Assembly: GCF_016097555.1 (NCBI RefSeq)
Contig: NC_054702.1
Coordinates: 85,952,610 to 86,016,609, forward strand
Reading direction: 5' to 3'
DNA length: 64,000 nucleotides
Origin: Gigantopelta aegis
Lineage: Eukaryota > Mollusca > Gastropoda > Neomphalida > Peltospiridae
Shown here: positions 46,990-61,200 of the stretch, in pieces
Numbering within the stretch: position 1 is the first letter of the stretch
Layout: every line of letters begins with the position of its first letter
The notes under the pieces: model-generated
What the model was told of the DNA's origin: nothing
The model's database searches: none
The model's input: only the letters and a program-made list of their open reading frames with translations
Program-made: the position numbers and the translations under genes

Positions 46990-49225
46990 ACATTGTGCAC
47001 TTATTTTGAGTTTTATATCTCATTTCATTTATACTTGTTGATATTTGAAATGGAATATCCCCATGTTATTTTTAACAGTATATATTACCAATATAATATA
47101 TTTATGTAGAGCAGTTATTTAATCTACACATAAATATTTAATCATGGATTTAACAACATTAATAATGAATTATCCCTTTTGATACATACTGTAATTTATA
47201 ATGAAAATTAAAACTATATTAAACCAGTAAAGGACACAAATGTTACTTAAATTTTTCTTCAATTTAAGTTATGTTAACTCCAAAACACTGTAGTTAAACA
47301 CTTAAACCCTCTAGGTCCATTATACAAATTCTGGTCACACTTGGTATGATGATGGACACAGTAGTACATTCATTTTCAATGTAGTTTTAGTAATGAGATC
47401 AAGTTTATAAATTTCTGCAGTAATGCAGTTGTGTTCCTTATTAATATAAAAACTAAATACCAATAGAAGGTAGATATTTATAAATTTTGCAGTGTTAAAT
47501 TTTTGGTTCCAATTAACATTAAACACATACTAGTACAAAGAATGTATTTTTATTTGTTTTAATAAAACAAAATTTAAGTGAAGATTTTCATTATAATAAT
47601 CTATAACTGTTGTATATATTGTATGGTATTGTTATTTTATTTAGTATTTTGGGGTAAAGATATTTGTTTGCAGATGGGGTTGTATACCTAACTTAACAAA
47701 ACTACTGCATATTTGTTCATCTCATTTATCCATTTTCATGTACACACAATTGTATTTTTTAAATTCCATTTTAGTTTTAATAAATTCATGACAACCATGC
47801 AACATCATGTGCATTTTATTCACATTTAACATTTCATATACCTTTAACGTCCATTTCACTGTGTTCATTGTACACCTATTTGTTAACTGCTAGCCAAAAT
47901 TGTAGTTATTTGTGAACAATTGTAGCTGAGCAACCTTTTAGTAAAAAAAAAGCAGAGCTTTGCATTGTATTAAAGCTACATCAAACCAATAGAATAAATA
48001 TCATGTACTCACATGTGGGTTGTTTTCTTTATCAGATTTTTATCTTACAAGATGTGTGTCTATGTCCGTCTGTCTGTCTATCTGTCTGAATACATGTCTG
48101 TTTGACCATCCATCACTCAGACCAGGCCTGGTGGTTATAAAACTATTAGTGTAAGACTCGAGACTCAAATAGAGTCTGAGACAGTAATTTCATGACAACA
48201 CCATTCAAATTGTATACATGTGATGTCATTAATGATCGAGTCTGGACTCGAGTTTTATAAGCACGGGGCCCTGAACTTTATGACTGGTATATCAAAGGAG
48301 ACCAGTTTTACAGTGTTCAATAGATGGAAAACATTTTGTTTTAAAACGTTTGATTAGAGACCATTTGTGATCGGTGGAAATTAAGTAGTAACAACTATTT
48401 AATATTTTAGAATTGTACAGCAATCTGTAAAATTTGCAAAGCGAATCGCAACACAATTCTGAACTAAATATTCCCCAATAGTGTGTTCATTTTAGGAAAT
48501 ACACGCAGAAGATTCTTTGCTGCTATTTGGAAGGAGTAACCAATGTAATTGTGGTTGCCCTTTTTCCTTTTAATCTAACATTTCAGACCAAGTGTAGATC
48601 TCTGCCTAGAAATTTATGATCGACCTCACATCAAGCGGGCACTTTATCACTGAGCAACACGTGTTGTACTGAGTAAATGTCTGTTAAATATAACTTTCCT
48701 GTAATAAACAAATAACAACAAAATGGGAATTACTTTAAATTTATTTTCAGTATAATTGTCTTATGTCTATACTGCTAAATAGTTCTGTAATCAATAATTA
48801 ATTTTAACATCTACTGGTCACGTTTTTGTACTTTGGTCGGTTTTTTACCAATATTTATAAAATTATTAATAAATTTTAAAGGTAAAAACTGAAATGCTTT
48901 TAATTTATAAAGTTAAAACAGTAGAATAAGTACATACAACATACAATAATACATAAATTGTATAGCATTAAAACACGTACCCTAGTAAATACAGGGATAG
49001 TTTGAAGTTTTTCCTAATTATTTATCTATAACAAAATCCGAAATTGTCCATAATCCAGTTATATGTACATGTACATGCATATTGAGACATACCTGGGGAC
49101 ATCTGGAATAAATTATAGTGCATTGTACTTTTGAAAAATGGTGATGAAACCAGGTTGAATACATATTAAGATTTCTAGCAAAAAAATAAAATAATAATAA
49201 ATAATATTTTGATAATTACTAAGAT
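46990..49225. other. AT-rich intergenic stretch, no gene recognised
   Basis: No coding signal. A short - strand SINE head fragment is visible at about 48596-48662 (ending CACTGAGCAACACG). Confidence 0.6.
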
Positions 49226-49402
49226 CAGGCCTGTAGGAACCCCCCCACTTGTGAGCCTTTTTAACAAATATTTATATTTTTTATTTTTATCACATTAATG
49301 TTTGCCATTGTAATAAAAATCTGATACTGAGTTTGTACCCGATCCGTCAGTGCCCCCCCCCCCCCCCCCCCCCACACTCCCAAAGTCGTTCCTATGGGCC
49401 TG
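49226..49402. mobile_element. MITE with TIR CAGGCCTGTAGGAAC and poly-C interior
   Basis: Left CAGGCCTGTAGGAACCCCCC, right GTTCCTATGGGCCTG. A C run of about 19 lies at 49353-49372. Confidence 0.7.
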
Positions 49403-51559
49403 AAGATACATTTTTTCCCACAACATTAACCAAACTGAACATTTAAAACTTACATTTTGTATTGTTGTTAAAATTATAACTATTTCTTGAAACAAGTTTT
49501 CTGTAAAAAGAAAAAGTATGAATACTAAATTACAACTACTCTGTATATATTATTAAAAATAAAGCCCAAACCAAACCTCTAGATTATAAAACTTAGACCC
49601 AACAATTGCAATTGATAGACTCAGAAGAAAAAATAAGCGACTAACAAACAAAGTAAAAAGATACCATAAAAGGGAATTCCAGTTTACAGACTGTCCAGTT
49701 TTCAAGGGTTACACTGTACATATATATCCATGCAAATAATCTTTGCAGAAATAAAATTCTATACATAGTATGAGTTTATATAGATGTCTTACACACATCT
49801 TTCTTAATTGTTTTAAGAAAACGTAAGCCGACATGTAATAAAAAAAAAAACTAGAATGGCAAAACCATGGCACCATTCATCATATACACTTAACAGTGAA
49901 CAAATGAACCACTCGCATAATTTGCAGGTTGTTTAAATATTGCTAGGGAGAATTAGTCTGAACTAAGAGCACACTGCCAATAATGTTTAACACACATTCC
50001 ATAACACCTCTCAATCTAGAACATATTTAGAGAATACTTAGAGAACACAAGGTAATACCGTTTATTTTGCACGAGTGAATTGGTGAATTGGCAGTAGCAC
50101 AAAACTTTCAAACAATAGGATTCCTTTCAATTTATTACCAGATGTCTAATATCACATTAGACACAGGATGAATGGCTTTGTGCTAACATACTAGCAGCTA
50201 CACTGTTCAAACAGTATGTAAAAGCAGTTCTGTAATAGATACATTCATATTAAGTAAAAATGTAGTAAATGACATTATATTTCCATTTAAATGTATGTTT
50301 ATGTGATTTCTTTTCATGAAATATGGCTTGTATTTTTAAATAGCATCACCTGCTTGTCTAATATACATGTAGTAACGTTTAAAATGCATATATACAACAG
50401 AATTTAATGTGAAACTAGAAATGTGCACAAAGAGACTAAACATTTTAAAGAAAAAAATATTTGCTAGGCAGATATTTTACAACAGTAATGTACTAACTTA
50501 AAAAATTTGATATTCATTCAAAGCACTTGCCAATATGGCAAGTGGGAACTATTTCAACCTGCTGCTTCTATTCATATTACTATTATGTACATTATACTAA
50601 TGAACACTAGGATTATTCAAAGGAAAATCCTTGTTTTAAAACCATTCACTTTTAGAAACAATTTTAAATAGACATTTCATGTTTATTACAGATGTCTAAA
50701 AACTAATTACTGTACTAAAAAATGCTACTAGTTTATTACTTCTTTTTTTTTTTGGGGGGGGGGGGGTTACATATATGATAAATAGGTTTAATAGTGATGA
50801 GGATTATAATAAAGACTAGTAAAACAATTTAAACTTCAGAATGAGACAGATTTCAATCAGAAAATTATTATAACATATTCTTATCATGTATTGTCGTGAA
50901 TTAGATAACATATTTGATCAGTTGTCAGTGAATATCAATCAATTGATGACATATTATCAATTGACTAAATTTGTTGTGCTTTGGGGAAACAACTGTTTAG
51001 ATGTAAAAAAAAATTGCGATATGAAAAACTATTAAATAATAATGAAGTAGGGGATAAATTGTGGTTTATTTTATTTCAACCTTTTTTATGCAAAATAATT
51101 AAAAAGTTATTATGATATATTTATATGCACAAAAATAAGTTGAAATGATACATTTATAAACGTATTTCTTTATTCCAAAAATAAATATTAATATTAATAC
51201 AATACTATGTACCAGTTGTATATGAACTAAATATTCCATTGTTGACCTTTGAATAGAGAGTAAACATAAACTGGAAATAATTAGTGTAGCAATGAATATA
51301 CGAATGAATATTCGTACAAACAATACATAAACAATAAACTTGTATATAATTAGTGTAGCATGACCATGCAACTCAAGGAACGTAACTCTGTATACTGTAC
51401 TTAGTGATACTTTATCTTGAAACTTTGTCAAGTAGGTAAAGCAAGCAATGCTCATAAACTTGATTAATCAAAATCTTTATCATCACATTCTCATAACAAT
51501 TTTTTTTTTTTTTTACATTAGAACACTAGTGCAAGACAGTTTGTGATTGTAAACTTTTT
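49403..51559. other. AT-rich intergenic stretch, no gene recognised
   Basis: Contains a T/G homopolymer block at 50741-50766 and a duplicated ATAATTAGTGTAGCA motif near 51277 and 51347. A 118-codon - strand frame at 51099-51455 has only low-complexity hydrophobic composition. Confidence 0.5.
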
Positions 51560-52571
51560 AATAGACCTCTTTCACATTCCCACTGCGTATGTGCGCGAAG
51601 AGTACCGTCCCTTACCGAATTGGATGGTATCGAGGCTATTTACAAATTGGGGGGCATGATCGACAGTTGTCATGAGCATCTTGAGTAGTTTCGTAGGAGC
51701 TGTGAATCTCTACCGACTAACGTACATATTTCGTATAAGATGGTAAAATGGCTGCGAAAAATGGTCTACTAAAGTTTACATCCGAATGGCTTAAGACCAA
51801 AAGTAGTGAAACATTAACTTAGACGAAGTCTCTGGAGCTGCCTGTCGAGGGTATTTTAACAACGCAAAATTAAAAGATTCATACAATAAAATTAACTTTA
51901 GTGGAATGTGTTTGCTACTTTTAATAAATTAGAATTATAGTTAAATATTCACGTGGATTTCCAGTGGTTTAATTCTCCAAATGTATCAGTATTTAAAATT
52001 TAATAAACTATGCCTCAACTTCCCCCTAAAAACCCCAACAAAACCCCTAACTAACATAGACATTTATCACAGCTCCATTTTCCCCTTATCGTTTCATTAA
52101 AAAAAAAAAGACAGTCGTACAACTACTAATCAATGTTATATGTCTATCCACAAATTATTTATTTATTTATGTATTTATTTACTTATTTACTTATCTTATT
52201 TATTATTTTATTTTATTTTCACTATCATTTATATCAGATACATACAACTTGAAATAATATGATATTTACAAAGTTTTAAAACATATATGAGCCGTCACAT
52301 GTGAAAAACTACAACTTAGCATGCCAGAAACCGATTAAATGCAGCTCAAAGTTTGACATCACATGTAAACGCGGAAGTAAAAGTTGACACGCTGTTTGTG
52401 TTGTTTGTTTTGAAGAATTTAGAAGATGACATCTTCTTCTTTACATGAAGATCAGTTTGAAGTAAACATATATCTGTATGTACAATAGTGTTTGGTTACT
52501 ATTTTGTATTTTGTACCTGAGAACTTTGGTTGAGATCGTTAGCGATACCATCAGTACTTTGATATACATTT

Positions 52572-52732
52572 CATGGCTGTAGCTAGGATTTTTTGTTTGG
52601 GGGGGGGGGGGGGGGGGGGAACTGAGTAGTTAATAGTCTAAAACTCCTTAAACAGTTAAGAAGAGAATTTTCTTTAAGTTTCGATAATGCCCCCCCCCCC
52701 CCCCCCCCCAAACCCTGCTAGCTATGGCCCTG
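52572..52732. mobile_element. MITE with poly-G left arm and poly-C right arm
   Basis: Left CATGGCTGTAGCTAGGATTT then TTTGTTTG and about 20 G; right about 20 C then AAACCCTGCTAGCTATGGCC and CTG. It could fold into a G/C-clamped hairpin. Confidence 0.75.
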
Positions 52733-53164
52733 CATTTACAAGCATAGGGAGAAGTCCTATATATCGATATGGTATGCAAGTATCACATGTTTTTAAAACA
52801 TACATGATTATACATAACATAAAGTTCAGCAACTTTTCCAGAGTGGTAAACCCATGCAACCCAATACGATCCTAATTTGATGTTTGGTCTAACTTATGAA
52901 TATTGTATATAACTTCAGGCCCATAGCCAACATGATTAGTGGGGGGGGGGGGATCGAAATTTCATGTAAACAGAACTCATCAAACGCGAGTGCCAAAGGC
53001 TCGGAGCCATAGAACCCCAGAAATATGTATGTATATATAATATATATATATGAAAACCCCTTGCCAAACAATGAGATGATGCCGGTTACACTCGAGAATA
53101 ATACACAAACTTTAGTGCGAAATATACATTAAGAAGTTGCATTAAGTTGTGGTATGCATGTAAA

Positions 53165-53380
53165 ATGGCCTGGTCACAGAGCCACAACAAGAAACCGTTT
53201 GTTTTTAGTCGTACCAATGTATTTATAATAAATGATACATGGCATACTTCTCATACAAACAGGATAGCATACACGACGTCCTTTGATGGGTCATTGGTTG
53301 GGATGGGAAATAATCAAACTGGCCCACTGAGGAGGATCGAACCTTCAGCAAATGGAACCTCAGACAGACGTTCTTGCTAC
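53165..53380 (-). mobile_element. Degenerate SINE inside the 2.7-kb TIR element
   Basis: Core-like motifs (AACAGGATAGCATACACGAC, TCCTTTGATGGGTCATTGGT) and a head-A-like GAGGAGGATCGAACC. The 146-codon open frame across it is a by-product. Confidence 0.55.
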
Positions 53381-55119
53381 GTTATCCTGGTCATTTGGGG
53401 ACAAGGACTTTTAGATGTAAATTTTTTTTTTTTTCATTTGAGCGGAACCCTCAATCCTGCGTGGAGAGATCATCCGATCTCCCCGATCCTCCCCTGCCCT
53501 GGCTACGGGCCTAACATGGTACTTAATATGTTTGCTTCAAACATTCAAACGAAGTACCTTATGACTGCGCATAATAAACCCTCATGAGTTTATAATAAAG
53601 AGACCATCCTGAGTTTGTAGCTATATTATCAAGCTGTCGGCTAGTCTAATTTGTTATAAATAAAACTTACATCTTTCTTAGGTTAAATAATCTTGCTTCG
53701 AATTTAAATAGCTATTTATGCAATACTGTTACATTTCTGACCATTCTAAGGTCAGTAGCAACCGAGAAGTCGGAGGGACTATAGCCCCCCTTTTATAAAC
53801 CTGGTTTAAAATATGGCTTTTGACCCCCACCTCCTCTACAGATTGTGCCCCCTTCCCTCCTCCAACTCCAGATATCGTTCCTACGGGCTTAATTGTAATG
53901 TTTTATATACCATAGCTCAAATTTTATATGTATCATTTAATTTTATTCCAAATACCGAACAAAATTTTAAATAACTTGGTGAAAAGAAATCCCGACAAGA
54001 ATCCTGAATGTATTTGTCTGTATAACGCTTTATAAATATTTAAATCCTGTTAAATACAATAAATATCTGCATATATACACGCACGCACACATTAATATTA
54101 TTTCAGCCCATATCCCATGCCCCCCAACTTGTCCACAGGTCTATATTTGCGAGATCTCGCGTGAGTTTGCGGTTTGCGTCCTCAAGTTACCCCGCAACGG
54201 GCACATGCGCAGTGGAATGTAAAAGAGGTCTATTGTATGGATTTACTTAAAGTTATCAACATATATTTGAAATGACCATTTATGAGTGTTGTAAAGCATT
54301 TTGAACTAAACCATATTATCATGTATTGTTAACTGTTTTAACTGCATTTGTTAGGGTTCAGGGAGTGCAAACAAAAGCCCTTTTGGTAATTATTTTCCTT
54401 AATCTTCAAAAAATTAAATATTAGTCATAAAATGTACTAGTTCAATATGAAAATGAACTCCTTTCAAAAATTCCTTGAGACACATCACATTGTATTTTTA
54501 TGACAACATCCATAACACGTTGTCATTAATAATGAAATGGACTAATGACCTTCACCTTTTATCTCTCAACTTAATAGAGAACCTGTTTTAAGTCTTTGTT
54601 GAATTAATCTAGTAAAAGCTGAAGGATTATGTAGAAAACTATACATAAGTGACATTCACCGTAACATCAAAATTAATAGGGATATTCCTTATCCAAAGGA
54701 GAATACACATGCACAGTGATGATAAAAAGTATCTAGTACAAGTTCAGTGTGTTAATGGAAATATGACAAGACGAATGACTTGAGTCAAAATAACTGCTAA
54801 ACTGCTAAGTGTAGACTATGCTTCAAAGATAACACACTCATTAACTACAGTTGAGAATGTTAAACAAATTTCAAGTGTTACACTAAATGTCTGAATTTTA
54901 CAGAATGCAGTGTACAAATGTACAAGTGGGATACAGTCCTGATAAAATACAATTATCTTCTTAAGAAGTCACACTTTTTTCTCATAAGATTACTGTACAC
55001 AAAAGCTTAAATACAATTTAGCAGTATTCTGTTGTTACAACTAAAACCAAATATAGCAACAACATACAGAGTTCACAACATATACAGTACAGTTATTTAC
55101 AAAATGTTAAATGTTGTCT

Positions 55120-55218
55120 TTACGACAATACACAGCCACTTAATGTCTTTGGGTCTTTGTCGGACATCGGAATTTCCTTCTCTTTTACTTCCGGTAGAGT
55201 TTCACTCTTCTCTCCTTT
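55120..55218 (-). CDS. BROX: BROX terminal exon b10 with CaaX box
   Basis: Encodes KGEKSETLPEVKEKEIPMSD, then KDPKTLSGCVLS and TAA (55122-55120). The charged linker resembles the human EEEVKPVKEPD tail. CVLS is a CaaX box whose terminal Ser predicts farnesylation, matching human CYIS. Acceptor TTTGCTACAG. Confidence 0.96.
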   Translation of the reverse strand, partial: KGEKSETLPEVKEKEIPMSDKDPKTLSGCVLS

Positions 55219-58200
55219 CTGTAGCAAAAAATATTATCTTAATTAAATATCATATCTTAAAACAGAATTTAATAATAATATAAATGAAATAGATTTTATA
55301 AACTTCCTTGGCAGTGACATGGGAGAAATTACGAGAAATTGAGAAATTCATATCACACAGAACTTGGCCTAATAAGAGGTTTATTTAAAGTTTTAATTTC
55401 AAGTAAACAATAATGAACAATGATATGTTTTAAAAGTTATTTATATTAACAGATCATTTGGGATGGAAGATGTTTACAGATAATACCTGACAGATGTCTT
55501 CTAATAAGTTTTACATCCCAAGAATAGCTTCTATCACAGGTTTTTATTGGGTCAGTAAGCAGATCACTACATCAACTTCTCTCTTGCTAATCATTAACAA
55601 CTAACCCCAGTCCTGGACACACAACTCACATAGCTGAGTTTTAAAGTTTATGTTGCTTAATGACACCCCTAGAGCACATTGATTTGTTATTCATCGGCTC
55701 TTGGATGTCAAACATTTGGTAATTTTTACATATAGTCTTAGAAAGGAAACCTGCAAAATGTTTTCATTAGCTGAAAAGGATCTTTTATATGCACCATCCT
55801 GCAGACAGGATAGCACATACCAGTCTTTGATATACCAGTCATGGTGCACTGGCTAGAATGAGAAGTAGCCTTATGAGCCCACCGACAGGGAGTGATCCTA
55901 AACTGACTGCACATCAGTCGAGTGCTAGCACAATTGTATGCCTAGAACTGTGTGTTTGAACCTCAATTGGATATAAGCATGAAAATCAAGTTTAAACAGC
56001 CCAAATAATTAAATAAATACCTTCACTGGTTTGGGGGCTCTTGTCGTATCAAACTTTTTGTAGTTCTCCACAGTCCACAGTGGGTTAAGTGAAGGTGGCT
56101 GGAACTCCTCAGGGCTCACCAGGCCATACGTTGCCTTCATCTCTAACAGTGGAGCATCAAATGCAACCTTCTGGTGGTATCTGTGAGAGATAAAGAATAT
56201 CAGAAAGGATATACTATCAGATGTGAGATACAGTTGGTCATACTAATACTATACAGAGTCAAAGTTTAAAGTTTATTTTGTTTAATGACACCACTGGAGC
56301 ACATTGATTTAGTAATCATCGGCCATTGGATGTAAAACATTTGGTCATTTTGAAATATATAGTTTTAGAGAGGAAATCCACTACATTTTTCAATTAGATA
56401 CAAGGAATCTTTTATAAGAATCACCCCACACACAGGATGGCACACCAGTTATGGTGCATTGACTTGACCGAGAAATGGCCCAATGGGCCCACCGATGGGG
56501 ATCGATCCCAGATCAATCATGCATCCAGCGAGCGCTTTACATTCACTCACATCAATCCATTTTCTCTTTCAACCTTGTCCATTGTTCTTTTGACCACTGG
56601 TCCAAGTCTTCTGAAGAAAATATGATTTTCTGGTCTTGCCGTTGTTCCTGGGCCCTTTGTTGAGGCGTATTCCTTACACAACACTTGTGCCTTTTCATAC
56701 ACTGCAAAAGAAATACAACAGTTTAGTACATAATGGTAATACCTACATACATAGTATTTATCAACTATTATCTTATCAACATACAAACTGACTTTAGAAC
56801 AAGTAATCATTTTACTAACCATAAGACAAAAAATTCCTTGGCCGTTTTACCGTATACATTTGGAGTGATCTTAGTTTGTATAACAGGGCCCTTTTTCTTT
56901 TTTTCTTTTTTTATTGAAGATCATTGCCAAAAACAAAGAATATTACAACTATATAAGTTTAATACAGAATCCAAGCACCAAACATAAAAAAGTTAAATCT
57001 TACAAAGTGTTGCTTGTTAATAGACATGAAGGTCAGTTTGTAATATATTAGAGTACAGATCTGTATGACAAAAATATGACTACAGAGATGGTTGTTAAGC
57101 ACAATTATAGTACCTGGTACATTGGTACTCGTTCAAATCAAATTACATAATGTAGTTTTCAGATTGAGCAATAAGTTATCAGGATTAGTTCTAGAACTCA
57201 CCAAATCTGTCAATTTTGAAAACAGTTGACAAATTTTGTTTGCATATGGTAAAATAATTTTATGTAATAATTGACATTTTTTTAGAAAATGACTGTCGAT
57301 TTCTGCAATTTGAAGTTTAATAGACAATTTGGAGAAATGTTCTGCTCACCCAGAGCTAGCCCTGTTTATGACAAGTTTTACAAAGTACCTCACCAATGAC
57401 AGTATAATGCTACCATCAGTGGTTATCAGCCATTGAACACGTTATTTTGGCACATGATCTAAGGTATGCCAGAAGAAATCTGCTGCATTAGTGCAGTCTA
57501 CTCTTTTCTATTAGCAGAAGTGTCTTTTAAATATATGTGCTCTTGAACACCACTAGAGCAATTTTATTTATAAATCATCGGCTATTGGCATTTGATAATT
57601 CTGACATATAGTCTTAGAGAGGAAACCTGCCACATTTTTCAATTGGTAGCAAGGGATCTTTTATATGCATCATCCCACAGATAGTATGGTACATACCACA
57701 CCTTTGTAATACCAGCTATGGCATACTGGTTGGAATGAGAAATAGCACAATGACTGTGACTAGTTATGGAACAGTGACTGAAACTTGAGGGGAAAAATTG
57801 CAATAGCTCTATTGAGTATTGGTTGTTTGGTTGGTTGGTAGGTACTTCAAATAATCAAATGGACCTCAATCCTGCTCCAGTTGTTAATAAAAGAAAACTT
57901 ACACTGTAAACTCTCTCTTAGTCCTCGAATGGCCTCTCCGCATTTGTCACGACTCAGCAAGTCTTCGCCATTGTAACTGTGAGCCTGAAGTAGAAATGTT
58001 ATACTGCAACACATCAATCAAAGAAACTAATAACAGTACTAGTAGACAAAACATCAACTTAATTAAGTATCTCAACTACCATAGATTGGAGAAAACTTGA
58101 AGTGTTTTCTTTTTTATAGATACATTACCTGTCCTCAAACAAGAGTACTCCCCTCCCCCACCACTTCCTGTTCTCTGTGCGATGTGCTCAGGGAAAAACA

Positions 58201-61200
58201 AGGAAGTTATAGTCACGTGACCAGAACTAGGAGCATACAGTAGAAGAATTTAGGCCATCCCATTGGCTTTTGGGATGATCGGGCCAGACTACTAGCCGTA
58301 GGGGAGGGGGAGGAAAGAAGTGCACTTGTTTGAGGACAGGTAATGTGGAAAAGAAATTGTTTGTTAAAGGCTTTAGATTCCACTAAAGTCAAGGCTATAA
58401 ACATTGTGTCCAAAATATGTATGCCTAAAATAATCGTGCCCAAACATGTTGATCTTAAAACAGCTGACCTTAATAACACTAAAATGTTAATCTTTAATTA
58501 GATTAAAACAACTTGAAATGCATTTCTGAATTCTCAGAACTCTTCTAGTTGTTAATAACATTACTAAGCTGCTAAAAAGACCTCTGTACTCATAACAAAC
58601 AAAAAACATGCCGAACCCTACTAAAGCCCTGTTGGTGAATACAATCTTTTTTAAAACTAAATAAGATTTTTTTAAATATATATATTTATAGTTTTGTTTA
58701 ATAAAAAAATATAGTAATAATTAGTTTATTTATAATTTTAAATATAGTAAAAGATGTGACTAAGACAAAAGTTTTATTAATTTAGCACTTGTTTGTGAAA
58801 AAGCAGAGTTTATTGGAAAACATAGCATGTATAGAAATGTAACTCCCATATTACAAAAATACTATAAACTCATATTACTAATTCCTAGATAAAATGAAGT
58901 AAAATATTCTGTCATAGACTTACATATGCAGTGTAAAAGTTGGATTTTAACTGGAAATATTTCCTCCATTTGCCAACAATCTTCACATCCAAACTAGATA
59001 GCGAGTCATCTGAAACATTACAGACAACATACCAGATATCAGTCTAGTAATAAACAATATTCTATTGTGTGTGAACTCTGTGGTCCAACAAATCAATGAC
59101 ATTGTGTGCATTAGAATAAAATAAAAGTTGAAAATAAATTCACTAGCAAAGACACATGTTCAAATAGAAAAATATTAAACCTGTTGGGACTTTCTTTTTG
59201 CATCACAACCAGTGTCCCATGAGTGGTATGTCAAAGGTTGTGGTATGTGCTGTCCAATTAGCAGGAAAGAGCATACACCACGTAAATAATCCCATGCTTC
59301 TATCTGGCAATCTAGACAAAGGTTCATAATAACCATACATTAGCTACGAAACAGCCATAATTTAAAACATATTACTACATGTTTTTCTTTGAAAGGAAAG
59401 GACACCTCATAACATTATATAAGTAAAAGATTTAGAAATATAATTCAACCATACAGTTCATTAGAACGTCAAATTCTTTGTACCTGCCCTCTGGTACATC
59501 TGTCCTGTCTCACATGCCAGCGCTGCTATCAAATTGTTGGAGTGCTTCATTTCCACAGCTCGAGCCAGAGTGACTAGAAACAAAACACAACCAACATGAA
59601 ATGGTTGTTACACATAGCTAATTGTGTATTTAAAAAAATATATACAGATACCCACAGGATCATGTAAAAAGTCTGCTTTTAAGTAGTATCCATTTTAGAG
59701 AAGGAAGGAAAGGAATATCAAGCAAGTTCTTTACCACTGGGCTATGTCCCACCCCCAGGTTAGAGAGGTCACGTTCTGTAGTGATATTTAAAAAGAGACC
59801 ACGAAAAACATCCAGTTTGAGGGAATTCAAGTTTACAGTGGGTCCAGTTTTGAGGTTTTTCAGTGTATAGACAATTATACTTAATAATTAGTTAAAACAA
59901 GCAATTAATGAAATAATTGCATTAGCCAATATTAAATTTATGCTATACAACCATCACATTTTATAAACCATATCCATATGTATGAATAGGTGTGATACAA
60001 TGCAATATGTATGACAAGGTTTCTTCTGATCCCTCACCCACATTAATAAAGACCCATAAGCCTATTTTGGCAAAGGTTGAAATTCCTGGTAAACAAAGCT
60101 ATAAGACTAACTTTCCTGAGCCTCTGCAGTGCACTGGTTGATGTAAGCGTCTAACACACGACTATCCGTGTCCGTGGCAGGGGTACTGTTGTCTTCCAGT
60201 CGACCACACAGTTCATTCTGAAACAACAAAGTCAGTTCAGTAAGTGGAATGTGGAACAATGGACTAGATACACGCCTTGTGTTGGTGGTTTCCAATGTCA
60301 TATAACCATAATTAAAATGTGTTGAGTGCAATATTAAATAAAACATTTCTCCCTCTTTCCTTCTTGTTAGTGGTCAATCCTAGTGGTGTAGTGGTTAAGC
60401 GATCAACCTTAAAGGTGTATTCTCCAAGTTACAAGTGTCATATTTCGCTATTTGTACATTCATGCATCTGTTATAAATAACTACAAATTAACTGATCCTA
60501 CATAACAATCTTTGTATAATTAACTCAAGAATATCATAATTATAATGTGTTGCCAGTCGGCATAACCAGTTTTTTTCTCGAGAATCTCTGATGAAAATAT
60601 AAAATACATAAAAAATATTAATCTTCAATCGATTGAAGTTCAAATTCAAACTGTGACATACTGTATTAACCTATAGGTCACCCTTTTTTATAAAATAAAT
60701 ATGTAAAATTGTAATAAATAAATTTTGTATACACATGTAATTCATGGCATAATCTTTACATTTTACAAGAAATTGTTTTAACTATTTTGGGTCAAAATAC
60801 AACTTTGAGACTGCTGCTTTTTAACTGTACAACCCATTTTAATACACAAAATTTGGTTTATAGTAGCAACTAAATAATATGATGAAAATTAATAAAATGC
60901 CTGAAAACTAACCTTGACATATGCAAAATAGCCAGCAGCTATTCTTAAGCATTTGTGAACCTCTTTAGCTTCTTCCATATCTGGTCTGAAACAAAAATAT
61001 TCAATTAACATGCATCAGTGTGATCTTTATCTCCCCACAGACGAGTCAACCAAAAAGTTACTTAAAATGAAATACATGTATTAATATTTCAAAGGATACC
61101 CCTCCACCAAAACCCCCCCCCCCAAAAAAAAACCCCAAACATATGTAATCTCAGTATATTTTATTATTTACAAAAGAAACAAATGCACTTTGTAATGCTT

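Larger units (their letters stand above)
51560..54234. mobile_element. 2.7-kb element with long terminal inverted repeats (AATAGACCTCTTT...)
   Basis: Left end AATAGACCTCTTTCACATTC; the right end read on the - strand is AATAGACCTCTTTTACATTC, and both continue ACTGCGYATGTGC. About 100 bases in, the two ends again agree at ACAARTTGGGGGGCATG (51642-51658 and its mirror near 54117-54134). No transposase recognised. The inside holds a nested poly-G MITE (52572-52732) and a degenerate SINE. Two short ATG frames (51748, 24 aa; 52426) are unassigned. Confidence 0.75.

Noticed and set aside
51099..51455. 118-codon hydrophobic - frame resembling a membrane protein
   Set aside because: AT-rich low-complexity composition (Ile/Phe/Leu from A/T codons), internal repeat, no splice or family support.
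53147..53587. 146-codon + frame
   Set aside because: Runs antisense through a degenerate SINE and a poly-T tract.
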